From Desulfuromonadales bacterium (GTDB lineage Bacteria > Desulfobacterota > Desulfuromonadia > Geobacterales > Pseudopelobacteraceae), in the NCBI GenBank assembly GCA_013349325.1, contig DUZX01000020.1, forward strand, positions 1-62,662: 62,662 nucleotides of DNA, read 5' to 3'. The notes beneath the pieces are model-generated. The model searched no databases. It saw nothing but the letters and a program-made list of their open reading frames with translations, and was not told where the DNA came from. Below, piece by piece: positions 8,306 to 17,001 of this stretch. A program made the translations under genes and the position numbers. The stretch's first letter is position 1. Each line of letters begins with the position of its first letter.

Positions 8306-9364
8306 TCACATCGACCGGGGGTACGATCCGAGAATTTTAAGAAATTGACAGCACGGCTTGAGCTCTTTAAGTGCCTCCGCAACGTCGGAATCAGTGAAGT
8401 GTCCAAAAAGATCAAGGAAAAAGATATATTCCCAGACCTTGCTTTTGTAGGGGCGCGATTCAATTTTTGAAAGATTGATGCCCCGCTTGGCAAAGGGCTC
8501 CAGCATGCGGAAGAGGATTCCCGGTTCGTCCTTGACCGAGAAGAGCACCGATGTTTTATCGCTACCCGTCCGGTCGCACGCTTTACGGGAAATCACGAGA
8601 AAGCGGGTGAAATTATTTACCTGATCCTCGATCCTGCTCCGGACAACTTTAAGATCATAGAGCGAAGCGGCCAGTTCGCTGGCAATGGCAGCTGCGGTGT
8701 AATCCTCGCTGACGATCTGTGCAGCCACTGCGGTGGAGGCCACATCTACAAGTGGAATTCCGGGCAGGTTTTCATCGAGCCACTGACGGCACTGGGCAAT
8801 CGGTTGAGCGTGCGAATAAACCTTCTTGATATCTTCCGTTCGACCGGTACGGGAGAGCAGGTCATGGTGAACTTCCAGCAGAATCTCCGCCGTAATCTGC
8901 AACTTGCTTTCCACAAACATATCAAGCGTGTGAGAAATAACCCCTTCGGTCGAATTTTCAACCGGAACGACTCCGTAGAGCGCTTTGCCTTTTTCGACCT
9001 CTTCAAAAACCGCCGGGATTGACTTCATCGGGATCAATTCGGCCGAAAGGCCAAACTGCTGCATGGTTGCCAGGTGACTGAAGGTTGCCTTAGGGCCCAG
9101 AAAAGAGACCTTCATCGGCGATTCCAATGCCAGACAGGCCGAGATTATTTCCCGGTAAACATTCTTCAAGGCATCGTTGGGAAATGGACCGGAATTATTA
9201 CCGAGGAGTCTTTCGTAAATCGCCCGTTCACGACCAGGCACATGAAAATCGAGGTTATGACCCGACTTCAAGCGACCGACTTCAAGTACGACCTCAGAGC
9301 GTTCGTTCAGAAGTTTCAGGATGTCGTCATCAATACTATCAATACGAGAACGTAAATTCTGCAT
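8306..9364 (-). CDS. pheA: Bifunctional chorismate mutase/prephenate dehydratase (P-protein)
   Basis: The 352-residue fusion has an AroQ chorismate mutase at about 1-90 (L-R-x-x-I-D-x-I-D, with the R and K residues of the helical site), a prephenate dehydratase domain (F-L-G-P-x-A-T-F-S-H, then V-P-V-E-N-S-T-E-G) and a C-terminal ACT domain (D-E-P-G-I-L-F, E-S-R-P) that senses phenylalanine. Start chosen: ATG at 9364 (MQNLRSRIDSIDD), because the 27 upstream codons of the open frame match nothing. It heads the pheA-tyrA-aroA operon. Confidence 0.94.
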   Translation of the reverse strand: MQNLRSRIDSIDDDILKLLNERSEVVLEVGRLKSGHNLDFHVPGRERAIYERLLGNNSGPFPNDALKNVYREIISACLALESPMKVSFLGPKATFSHLATMQQFGLSAELIPMKSIPAVFEEVEKGKALYGVVPVENSTEGVISHTLDMFVESKLQITAEILLEVHHDLLSRTGRTEDIKKVYSHAQPIAQCRQWLDENLPGIPLVDVASTAVAAQIVSEDYTAAAIASELAASLYDLKVVRSRIEDQVNNFTRFLVISRKACDRTGSDKTSVLFSVKDEPGILFRMLEPFAKRGINLSKIESRPYKSKVWEYIFFLDLFGHFTDSDVAEALKELKPCCQFLKILGSYPRSM

Positions 9365-9547
9365 GGTGGGGGTCAAATCCTGCAAGGGGTACCGCCTGGA
9401 GGGAAAAATGAATACCGATGAATCGGGGTGGCAAACATAAATCATGGAGCGGGAAAAAGCAACCGTATATTACGACTGATTCAACAACGTAACGCCCGCC
9501 GGGTAGTATGTATGTGTGGTTTTCGTGCCATATTGAATTTTTTAACT

Positions 9548-9580
9548 GTCCATACCCTGCGGCATTCATACGCCACTTAT
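9548..9580 (+). pseudogene. Possible scrap of a tyrosine recombinase (catalytic box II motif)
   Basis: A short stretch encodes V-H-T-L-R-H-S-Y-A-T-Y, which matches the H-x-L-R-H-S-x-A-T box of phage/integron integrases and XerC/D-type recombinases. It covers two of the catalytic residues (His and Arg). Nothing recognisable precedes or follows it in frame, so at most a fragment of about 11 residues remains. A chance match is possible. Confidence 0.3.
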
Positions 9581-9637
9581 AGCGAAAGCTATCGCACCGG
9601 CCAGCCCGGTGAATGCGGCCTCGGTCGTGTCTGCATT

Positions 9638-9817
9638 ATGTTTTACGGACTTTGCAAAGGAAAGGATGACGCTCAAAGAATAATCAACCAAGTAAGAGCA
9701 GGACTTCAGGAATCTGACAGACAGTTCAAAGAAACTCAGCGCGATTGGGAGAACAAGCGACGTAATGATGAGCTCAACGATAAACGTGATAAACTCGACC
9801 AGCCGACCGGTGTGTAA
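9638..9817 (+). CDS. Small hypothetical protein, charged helical (weakly supported)
   Basis: A 59-codon frame starts MFYGLCKGKDDAQ and continues as a strongly charged, helix-prone stretch (R-I-I-N-Q-V-R-A-G-L-Q-E-S-D-R-Q-F-K-E-T-Q). No family is recognised. It is the in-frame continuation of the recombinase-like scrap upstream and could belong to the same decayed element. The opposite strand is also open (9566-9988), so coding strand is uncertain. No strong ribosome site is seen. Confidence 0.3.
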   Translation: MFYGLCKGKDDAQRIINQVRAGLQESDRQFKETQRDWENKRRNDELNDKRDKLDQPTGV

Positions 9818-9833
9818 CAGACACTCAATCAGC

Positions 9834-10388
9834 TCAGGTTTTAAAAGAGGGCGTTCCAAACTGGAGCAACCATTCCTCAAAAATCTGTACCTTGGCCTGC
9901 CCGAACGCAGCCAGATTTCCCCTGATTTTATCAATACTCTTCTGGATATGCACGTTACCTGGTTTCTTTGAATAGAAAAGGTCAGCAAAACAGATCACCT
10001 GTTCTGCTAGAGATATCGGACACATATCCCGCTCAGGGAGCGGCAGCTTTTGCCTGACGATATCTTCACTGGTTATGCCGACACCAGTATGGCGCTCACA
10101 GACGAGTGCATGGAGCGGATAGCCTTCCTGCTCGAGAATCAGGCGGCCAAGCACGCCATGCATGATATAGCGTTGCGTTCCGTACAATCCGAGCGACGGC
10201 GCATTGACCTGACATACACCGATATCATGCAGCATGGCTGCCTCTTCGATAAAAACCATCTCAGCAGGCGTCATCTGCAACCGTCCGGCAACCTGCAATG
10301 CAAGGCGCATCACGTAACGGCTATGTTCACGAACGATTTCCAGCGCTTCACCGCTCAGATATCGTGCCAGCAGCTCTTCAGTCCACAC
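9834..10388 (-). CDS. HDIG-type HD-domain protein (putative phosphohydrolase)
   Basis: The metal-dependent HD phosphohydrolase fold is shown by R-E-H-S (first His), M-L-H-D-I-G-V (HD pair), M-H-G-V-L-G and E-R-H-T-G-V-G-I-T. It lacks the GYP signature, so it is not a canonical HD-GYP c-di-GMP phosphodiesterase. It resembles the short HDIG proteins found next to metabolic genes in deltaproteobacteria and archaea. Start chosen: the GTG at 10388 (WTEELLARYLSG), six bases after AAGGTGG; the open frame extends 27 codons further upstream without homology. The substrate is unknown. Confidence 0.75.
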   Translation of the reverse strand: MWTEELLARYLSGEALEIVREHSRYVMRLALQVAGRLQMTPAEMVFIEEAAMLHDIGVCQVNAPSLGLYGTQRYIMHGVLGRLILEQEGYPLHALVCERHTGVGITSEDIVRQKLPLPERDMCPISLAEQVICFADLFYSKKPGNVHIQKSIDKIRGNLAAFGQAKVQIFEEWLLQFGTPSFKT

Positions 10389-10580
10389 GAAAACCACCTT
10401 AAAAGTCAAAATGTTGAATTTTTTTTGAATACTTGGACAACTTTTTGTCATATTTATGACAAAAAGCATAACACACTGTATTTATGCTATTATTTTTTTG
10501 GCACCTATCGTGCTATATGGAATACACAGTCATTGAGACCATGTAAATGGTATCTGTTTCTCTCGTATCGGAGGCCTGAA

Positions 10581-10748
10581 ATGTACGCAAAATTTCCTTT
10601 TTATTCAGTTGCCCAGATGTACGCACTTACTCTTGATGTTCCGGTAGCGATTATGCTTGGAGAGGACTACCTGTACTGGGTTGTGGATCCGCAAAAAGAG
10701 GGAACCTACGTAAAAAACGGCTGTTCACTGCTCTCACATGCCTGCTGA
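10581..10748 (+). CDS. Small hypothetical protein (55 residues)
   Basis: The frame starts MYAKFPFYSVAQMYALTLDV and is preceded by GGAGG six bases upstream (10570-10574), a very good ribosome site. The composition is ordinary for a folded small protein (aromatic-rich, Y-W-V-V-D-P). It has no transmembrane segment or known motif that I can see. It is divergent from the HDIG gene and convergent with the EAL-HDOD gene. Confidence 0.6.
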   Translation: MYAKFPFYSVAQMYALTLDVPVAIMLGEDYLYWVVDPQKEGTYVKNGCSLLSHAC

Positions 10749-10800
10749 ACTGCTTACAGGGAGATTCGCCAACCGAATTGACTGCTCGTTACCGAAGCGG

Positions 10801-12045
10801 TCACTCCAGCTGATTAACAATTGAACTCCTCCAGTTGAACGCCTCCAGCTGAGCTGTCAAAAGTTCGTCAAGTGACAATCCGCACTCACCCAATAGAACC
10901 GTTACCGCTTCAAAATCAGCTACTTCCAGTTTCTCAGCCAACGTTAACATTTTGCCAAAACTCCCCTCTCGCCGCAAGAGCGCTGAACTGACGTCATCGT
11001 TCAGGTTCAGATTGGAGAGAATCTCTTCCATGGGGGTCTCAAAGAGGACATCCAGCAGCGAGAGGATACCGACCATAAAAGCAGCTTCAGCCTGTTCATC
11101 GCTTGTTGCGCGACCTGCTATCTGTGAACACATCGTCTCCATCAACCGTCCGCGAACAGCCGCCATCTCAAGCAGCGGATGATTTACCGAGCGGGCGTCA
11201 TGACCGGCAAACAGCGAAAGTTGTGTCCAACGCCTCAAATGATTGACACCCAGCATGATAATTGCGTGACGAAGCGTCTTAATTTTTTCGCGCATGCCCA
11301 TAGCGACCGAGTTGACCAGGCGCAACAGACTGAAGGAGAGACTGGGATTCTCTTTAAAGATCAGCTCAAGCTTATCGATTCGGGGGTCTGAGATCAGCTG
11401 TTGGAGCAGCTTGAGCAACGCCATACCGGATATATCTATCTTTTTGCGGTTGAGCACAACCGGGCGGGCAAAGAAATAACCTTGAAACAGATCAAAGCCG
11501 AGATCAAAGCATATCTGGAACTGTTCTATAGTTTCAACTTTTTCTGCCAAAAGTTTGACAGGATAGGTGCGTAAATTCCTGACGATCTCCGGTAAGGCAT
11601 CCACACCGGTCAAAAGAATGTCAACTTTTATGATATTGACAACCTGATAGATATCGCGATGGGCCGGGTCATATTCATGATCATCAAGTGCCAGCATGAA
11701 ACCAAGTGATTTAAGCTCACGGCATCGTTCCAGCACCTGTTCATCAAGCTCTATTATTTCAAGCAGTTCCAGAACAGTCTGACCGATTGGCAACAATTCA
11801 AGCATCTCAGAAAGCAGCAGACCGAGATGAACATTTATAAAGCCGAGTTTGCCACCCAACACCTCCTGAATGCCAAACGATGCCAATGCTGTTGTAATGA
11901 CACTGGAACTGGCGTGCGAGTAGCTGTCGAATACGGCATGGTCCATATCTGCCGAACGAAACAGCAGTTCATAGCCGATGATTTCCTGTTTGCGATCAAG
12001 GATCGGCTGTCGCCCTAAAAAGAATTTTTCATTTGCTGTGATCAT
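10801..12045 (-). CDS. EAL-HDOD (YuxH-type) signalling protein with degenerate EAL site
   Basis: The 414-residue protein has an N-terminal EAL-like domain (F-L-G-R-Q-P-I-L-D, G-Y-E-L-L-F-R) and a C-terminal HDOD domain (about 200-390, S-F-S-L-L-R-L-V-N-S). The usual D-D-F-G-x-G of active EAL phosphodiesterases is replaced by D-D-H-E-Y-D, and the E-x-L-x-R motif reads E-L-L-F-R. It is therefore likely a c-di-GMP binding or protein-interaction module rather than an active enzyme. Members of this family take part in motility and virulence regulation in other proteobacteria. It is transcribed alone. Confidence 0.9.
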   Translation of the reverse strand: MITANEKFFLGRQPILDRKQEIIGYELLFRSADMDHAVFDSYSHASSSVITTALASFGIQEVLGGKLGFINVHLGLLLSEMLELLPIGQTVLELLEIIELDEQVLERCRELKSLGFMLALDDHEYDPAHRDIYQVVNIIKVDILLTGVDALPEIVRNLRTYPVKLLAEKVETIEQFQICFDLGFDLFQGYFFARPVVLNRKKIDISGMALLKLLQQLISDPRIDKLELIFKENPSLSFSLLRLVNSVAMGMREKIKTLRHAIIMLGVNHLRRWTQLSLFAGHDARSVNHPLLEMAAVRGRLMETMCSQIAGRATSDEQAEAAFMVGILSLLDVLFETPMEEILSNLNLNDDVSSALLRREGSFGKMLTLAEKLEVADFEAVTVLLGECGLSLDELLTAQLEAFNWRSSIVNQLE

Positions 12046-12263
12046 ACTCTTTGTTCCTTCAAAAAAATGACACCTGGCAACGACAGGTCATGAAGACTGA
12101 TTGTAATCGGATCATTGACTTCCAAAGTTCATGCGGATCTGTGTCATAATTCCGACGTACGGCTTTACATCTGCCCGTCTGACATGCTAGCGTTGCACAC
12201 AAATACCGGCAAGAAGCTGATAGCTGGGATAATATTCTCTTCACACCACGACAGGAACTGCTC

Positions 12264-13271
12264 ATGAAACGCAAAGCACTGGCCCTTCTTTCAGGGGGCC
12301 TTGATTCAACACTGGCTGTCAAAATTATGCTTGATATGGGCATCGAAGTGGAAGCCCTCAACTTTACCTCGCCCTTCTGCAGCTGTACCGGAAAAAGCTC
12401 CGGTTGTAAATCGGAAGCTGCGCGTGTCGCCCATGAATTCAACATCCCGATCAAGGTCATACCTAAAGGGCTCGACTATCTCGAACTGATCCGCAACCCG
12501 CCACACGGCCACGGAACAGGAATGAATCCTTGTATCGACTGCCGCATCTATCTGCTCAGAAAAGCAAAAGAGTACATGACTGAGAGCGGCGCTGATTTCG
12601 TGATCACCGGCGAAGTGCTTGGACAACGCCCGATGAGCCAGCGCCGTGATACCCTGCGTGTCATTGAGCGAGAGAGCGGTTTGGAAGGTTTACTGCTGCG
12701 TCCACTTTCGGCCCACCACTTTGAACAGACAATTCCCGAAAAAGAGGGCTGGGTGGATCGCACGAAACTGCTGTCGATTAATGGTCGTTCACGCCAGATT
12801 CAGATGCAGCTGGCTGACGAACTGGATGTCAAAAACTACCCCTGCCCGGGAGGCGGCTGCCTGCTTACCGAACCATCCTTCATACCAAAGATCAAGGATA
12901 TTTTTTACCACACGGTTACACTCAATCTGCGTGACTTCACTCTGCTTAAAATTGGCCGGCATTACCGCATTGCAGAACAGAGCAAACTGATCGTCGGGCG
13001 TAACGAACAACATAATGATCAGTTGGAAACGATCCGCCATCCGGAAGAAGCGGCTCTAACCTGGCTGGATGGCAACACTCCGCTCGGAATTGTTTCCGGT
13101 TTGCAAAGCGTTGATTCCACCCTTCTGGCGGCCAGAATACTGCTGCGCTACACCAGGGCTGAAGCCGGTGCCACTTGTCGGATACGCGTTCGACAAAATG
13201 GCTCGGAAAAGATCATATCGGTATGCAACGACCTGAACGCCGAAGACGTTGTCGGGTATCAGATCGCCTGA
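12264..13271 (+). CDS. PP-loop ATPase, tRNA thiolase-like (MnmA/ThiI-related)
   Basis: The N-terminal PP-loop SGGLDST (about 10-16) activates a substrate by adenylation. The cysteine motifs F-C-S-C, N-P-C-I-D-C-R and Y-P-C-P-G-G-G-C suggest a sulfur-transfer or Fe-S-dependent mechanism as in tRNA 2- or 4-thiouridine synthases. It is similar in layout to the shorter MnmA-like proteins of Geobacter and archaea, but lacks the full MnmA C-terminal domain order, so I give no symbol. The start has AGGA eight bases upstream. The true substrate is not established. Confidence 0.8.
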   Translation: MKRKALALLSGGLDSTLAVKIMLDMGIEVEALNFTSPFCSCTGKSSGCKSEAARVAHEFNIPIKVIPKGLDYLELIRNPPHGHGTGMNPCIDCRIYLLRKAKEYMTESGADFVITGEVLGQRPMSQRRDTLRVIERESGLEGLLLRPLSAHHFEQTIPEKEGWVDRTKLLSINGRSRQIQMQLADELDVKNYPCPGGGCLLTEPSFIPKIKDIFYHTVTLNLRDFTLLKIGRHYRIAEQSKLIVGRNEQHNDQLETIRHPEEAALTWLDGNTPLGIVSGLQSVDSTLLAARILLRYTRAEAGATCRIRVRQNGSEKIISVCNDLNAEDVVGYQIA

Positions 13272-13284
13272 TTCACGCGAGACG

Positions 13285-13893
13285 CTATCCCAGATTCAAT
13301 TCATCAAGCGACAGCCGGTAGCCTGGCAGAAATTTTTCAAGAAAGTAGCGTACCTCGGAAAGCGGGCTGGCAGCAAGCTGCTGAAAATGTTCCGTTTCTG
13401 CCCGCCTGAATTCACGATTTCCGCTCTTGCTCTCCTCGATACACTTGGTCAGTGCTGCAATTCTGTCAGCCGCTTTGACTAGCTGCACATACTCCTCTTG
13501 ATCATCAAAAAAGAACAGCGGTTCATACTCTTTGGCCAAATCGGGGGGGAGCATGGCCAGCAGCTTTCTGCGGGCACGATCCTCCAACTGGTGAAAGGAA
13601 CGTTTGAAGTTGGGATTAAAGTGTTTAACCGGCGTCGGCATGTCACCGGTAAAGATCTCGCTGGCGTCGTGAAAAACGCCATACAGAGCAGCACGGGACG
13701 GATCCAGCGTCCCTCCGTAATAGGTGTTACGAATCATGGCCAGAGCGTGCGCGATCACCGCTACATCCAGGCTATGCTCCTGAATATTCTCCGGTACCGT
13801 GTTGCGCATCAACCCCCAGCGACTGATATAGCGCATCCGTGAAAGAAACGCGAAAAAATCATACTGTTCTACAGGTGCCACTTTTTCCATCAC
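13285..13893 (-). CDS. yfbR: 5'-deoxynucleotidase YfbR-like (HD domain)
   Basis: The 202-residue HD protein carries N-I-Q-E-H-S-L-D-V-A, F-H-D-A-S-E-I and D-R-I-A-A-L, with G-D-M-P-T-P-V-K as in YfbR, which dephosphorylates dNMPs. It overlaps dgt by four bases, so two dNTP/dNMP-removing enzymes are co-transcribed. Start could be the first or second Met. Confidence 0.88.
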   Translation of the reverse strand: MMEKVAPVEQYDFFAFLSRMRYISRWGLMRNTVPENIQEHSLDVAVIAHALAMIRNTYYGGTLDPSRAALYGVFHDASEIFTGDMPTPVKHFNPNFKRSFHQLEDRARRKLLAMLPPDLAKEYEPLFFFDDQEEYVQLVKAADRIAALTKCIEESKSGNREFRRAETEHFQQLAASPLSEVRYFLEKFLPGYRLSLDELNLG

Positions 13894-15035
13894 GAGACTC
13901 TTTCATACGGCTCGAACAGCCGCTTATATTCGTCGAGTGCAAAACGATCGGTCATGCCGGCGATATAGTCACATACAACCCTCTGAAGACCGAACCGCTC
14001 AACCCGCATTTGATATTTGGGGGGCAGCAGATGAGAGTTACTCAGGTAGGTCTCGAATAATCGTGCGATAAACACTTCGGCCTTGACCCGCATCTTTTCA
14101 ACCTTGTAGTGCCGATACAGATGCGTGAACAGAAACCGTTTCAGCGAAAGATTCCGCATCGTCATTTCATCATCAAAATGTACAACCGCCCGATTTACCC
14201 GCCGCAGGTCGTCAAGCGTCGCAATGCCGTAACGTCCGATATTGTCGAGGGAAGTCGTACAGAGGTTGCCGATTAAAAGACCAATCAGGGCGCTGATCGT
14301 CTGATATACCAGACGTTTGTCATCAATGGCCGGATACTTCTGTCTGACCGCGCTGCTGACCTGATGCCATAAATCGACCTGTTCGAGCATCGCCAACGTC
14401 ACATAGCCGGATTTCAAACCGTCGTCAATATCATGGTTATTGTAAGCTATCTCGTCGGCGTAGTTGATTAACTGCCCCTCAATCGTCGGAATGACACCCG
14501 GCAGAAATTCCGCCATGGTTTGGACCGGCGCATCGTAGGGGGACGAATGCTTGATGATCCCTTCCCGTACTTCCCAGGTAAGGTTAAGTCCATTAAAGCC
14601 GGGGTAGCGCTCTTCCAACTCGTCGACAACCCGGAACGACTGCAGATTATGTTCAAATCCGCCAAACCCCTGCATCAAGCGATTCAGCACCTCTTCACCA
14701 GTATGCCCAAAGGGAGTATGTCCCAAATCATGCGACAGCGCCAAAGCCTCGGTCAACTCCTCATTCAGATGGAGTTTTCGGGCGATGGCCCGACCTATCT
14801 GAGCCACTTCCAGAGAGTGCGTTAACCGGGTCCGGTAATAATCACCCTCATGATTGACAAAGACCTGCGTTTTGTACTCCAGGCGGCGGAAAGCAGCACA
14901 ATGAATGATCCGGTCACGGTCACGTTCAAAGGCAGGCCGGTTATCGCGATACTCTTCCGGATGTTTGCGACCACGGGTGGTTGCGCTACTACAGGCATAT
15001 CCGGCCAGGTCGTTGCGTTCGGTCGATTCGGTCAT
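13890..15035 (-). CDS. dgt: Deoxyguanosinetriphosphate triphosphohydrolase-like protein
   Basis: The dNTPase cleaves dNTPs to deoxynucleosides and triphosphate. The HD motifs are clear: R-x-x-H-S-L-E-V-A (R-L-T-H-S), S-H-D-L-G-H-T-P-F-G-H-T-G-E, and D-E-I-A-Y-N-N-H-D. At 381 residues it matches the shorter (type 2) dGTPase subfamily. It is coupled to yfbR. Confidence 0.94.
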   Translation of the reverse strand: MTESTERNDLAGYACSSATTRGRKHPEEYRDNRPAFERDRDRIIHCAAFRRLEYKTQVFVNHEGDYYRTRLTHSLEVAQIGRAIARKLHLNEELTEALALSHDLGHTPFGHTGEEVLNRLMQGFGGFEHNLQSFRVVDELEERYPGFNGLNLTWEVREGIIKHSSPYDAPVQTMAEFLPGVIPTIEGQLINYADEIAYNNHDIDDGLKSGYVTLAMLEQVDLWHQVSSAVRQKYPAIDDKRLVYQTISALIGLLIGNLCTTSLDNIGRYGIATLDDLRRVNRAVVHFDDEMTMRNLSLKRFLFTHLYRHYKVEKMRVKAEVFIARLFETYLSNSHLLPPKYQMRVERFGLQRVVCDYIAGMTDRFALDEYKRLFEPYERVS

Positions 15036-15049
15036 ATCTGCTCCATCGT

Positions 15050-15538
15050 CTAGTTGGTGTAAGGCGAGGCCTTTTTCGTATGCCGTTTTGCTCCGCCCCC
15101 CTTTTTACCGGTTACCCCGGCAATTGCATACACATCCGCCAGCTGCATTTTCCAGACGCCCTCCTGATGAGTCAACTTGAACTCACGGGTGCTTGATCCA
15201 TTCCCCGACGTTGATCCTTCCAACCCTACCTTGACGTAAACAGTCGCTTCAGTCCGTTTTTCATTCAGAATTTTAAAATTCTCCATTTTCTGCCAGCAAC
15301 AGGCGGGGCGAATGGTAGTCGACCCCATTTGTTTTACAAATGCCTCACGGGAGGTTTTACCGCGATGGGCCAGACGTTCAAAAAGCTGTTCATAGCGCCC
15401 TTCCCGCCAGATATCCAGCGTATCAGACATTGATTGTTCCAGAACAGTCGCTGTTTCAGCAGCCACCACTGGTCCGCTCAACAGCACACCAATAACAGAG
15501 AGTAGAAAAACAGTACCAGCAAATCTTCGAAACGTCAT
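15050..15538 (-). CDS. Exported hypothetical protein
   Basis: Starting at the ATG at 15538 (RBS GGAGGTGGATC), the 162-residue product has an N-terminal signal peptide (M-T-F-R-R, hydrophobic core, cleavage near V-V-A-A-E). The rest is a soluble domain with C-W-Q-K-M-E-N-F-K-I and V-K-V-G-L-E-G, the sort of compact domain seen in NTF2-like secreted proteins, but I cannot assign a family. It ends in a basic tail (K-K-G-G-G-A-K-R-H-T-K-K). It lies upstream of dgt with a 14-base gap and may be in the same transcript. Confidence 0.7.
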   Translation of the reverse strand: MTFRRFAGTVFLLSVIGVLLSGPVVAAETATVLEQSMSDTLDIWREGRYEQLFERLAHRGKTSREAFVKQMGSTTIRPACCWQKMENFKILNEKRTEATVYVKVGLEGSTSGNGSSTREFKLTHQEGVWKMQLADVYAIAGVTGKKGGGAKRHTKKASPYTN

Positions 15539-15687
15539 GATCCACCTCCGGATTTTTCCGGACATCCTAGTGTAATTACAGCCATCACGCAATGTAAAAG
15601 AGGTCTAATTACTCATCTCAATTCCTGTTTAATTCTAGCTCAGAATGCGCTACTATGCTTCAACTTGTCCGACGAGGTACCTTTCTC

Positions 15688-16917
15688 ATGCAAACCGTAG
15701 AAGCAAAGCTACGCACGATTATCGATCTTGGCAATCAGTTATCCCAGTTCAAAGACATTGATCTTGTTCTGGAGAAGATTCTCAGCGAAGCGCGCACGTT
15801 CACCAACTGCGATGCCGGTTCAATCTACGTCCGAGAAGGGGACCTGCTCTCCTTCCGCTACGCCCAGAACGACACTATGCAACAACTTTTGCCCCCCGGT
15901 AAAAAGCTCCCCTACGCCAGCTTTACGATACCGATCAACAATAATTCGATCGCAGGTTCGGTGGCGGCCAACGGATCAATCCTGAACATCCCCGATGCCT
16001 ATGAAATCAGTGGCAGCTTCCCCTTTTTTTTCAACCGGTCATATGACCTGCAAACCGGCTATCGCACACGTTCCCTTCTGACAATTCCATTAAAAAACTT
16101 CCGCAAGGATACCATCGGCGTACTGCAACTGATCAACGCCATGGACATCCAAAAGGCCGTGATCCCATTTGAGAAAGAAGATGAGGAAATTATCGGTTAC
16201 TTTGCCAACACCGCAGCCATCGCTGTGGAACGCGCCAAAATGACCCGTGAGATCATCATGCGGATGAACAAGATGGCCGAACTGCGCGACCCTAAGGAAA
16301 CCGGGGCACATGTAAACCGCGTGGCCGCCTATTCAGTTGTCCTCTATGAAGCCTGGGCCCGTACGCAAGATCTCCCGCAATTTGATATCGACAAGAATCG
16401 GGATGTTCTGCGCATGTCGGCAATGCTGCACGACGTTGGCAAGATTGCGATTTCTGACATGATTTTGAAAAAACCGGGGCGCTTTACCGACGAAGAATAT
16501 CAGGCCATGAAACTGCATACGCTTCTGGGAGCCAACCTGTTTGCCGATATCTATTCGGAATTCGATGAGTCAGCCGCCATTGTGGCTCTGAACCATCATG
16601 AACGCTGGGATGGCAATGGTTATCCAGGGCATGTCGATCCGGTAACCCAGGAAGTTCTGGTCGGCTATCAGAAGGAGGACGGCTCTGCTCACGGCAAACG
16701 CGGAGAAGAAATTCCTTTCTTCGGCAGGATAGTTGCGCTGGCCGATGTCTATGACGCCCTCTCCTGTCGCCGTTACTATAAGGATGCCTGGGATGAAAAA
16801 GATGTCGTAAAGATGATTCAGGAGGGATCCGGCACACAGTTTGACCCGAATTTGGTGACTGTTTTTCTGGAGTGCCTGGATACCTTCCGGGAGATACGGG
16901 ATTTATATCAGGATTGA
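15688..16917 (+). CDS. GAF and HD-GYP domain cyclic-di-GMP phosphodiesterase
   Basis: A GAF sensory domain (about 20-170) is followed by a complete HD-GYP domain (about 200-400): H-V-N-R-V-A-A-Y-S, M-L-H-D-V-G-K-I-A-I-S-D, H-T-L-L-G, H-H-E-R-W-D-G-N-G-Y-P-G. All residues required for c-di-GMP hydrolysis to pGpG/GMP are present. Start chosen: ATG at 15688, with GAGGT about nine bases upstream; the ATG at 15655 lacks a ribosome site. No membrane segment, so it acts in the cytoplasm on a small-molecule GAF signal. Confidence 0.93.
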   Translation: MQTVEAKLRTIIDLGNQLSQFKDIDLVLEKILSEARTFTNCDAGSIYVREGDLLSFRYAQNDTMQQLLPPGKKLPYASFTIPINNNSIAGSVAANGSILNIPDAYEISGSFPFFFNRSYDLQTGYRTRSLLTIPLKNFRKDTIGVLQLINAMDIQKAVIPFEKEDEEIIGYFANTAAIAVERAKMTREIIMRMNKMAELRDPKETGAHVNRVAAYSVVLYEAWARTQDLPQFDIDKNRDVLRMSAMLHDVGKIAISDMILKKPGRFTDEEYQAMKLHTLLGANLFADIYSEFDESAAIVALNHHERWDGNGYPGHVDPVTQEVLVGYQKEDGSAHGKRGEEIPFFGRIVALADVYDALSCRRYYKDAWDEKDVVKMIQEGSGTQFDPNLVTVFLECLDTFREIRDLYQD

Positions 16918-16924
16918 ATCTGGT

Positions 16925-16969
16925 GACCCCTTCCAGGCCTCCACGGATGTGGGAGGCTTGGAAGGGGTC
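16925..16969 (+). terminator. Strong hairpin after the HD-GYP gene
   Basis: GACCCCTTCCA-x-GCCTCC pairs with GGGAGGC-x-TGGAAGGGGTC, nearly 18 base pairs, around an 8-base loop. The T-run is weak, so it may be a 3' protective hairpin rather than a classic terminator. It separates the convergent HD-GYP and DAHP synthase genes. Confidence 0.6.
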
Positions 16970-17001
16970 TGAATTATAACGTATTTAGTAGTAGGCAGAT
17001 T

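Noticed and set aside
9566-9988. 140-codon minus-strand frame opposite the small plus-strand frame
   Set aside because: It overlaps the HDIG gene end on the same strand, has no ribosome site and reads as a shadow; the coding strand in 9566-9833 remains unresolved.
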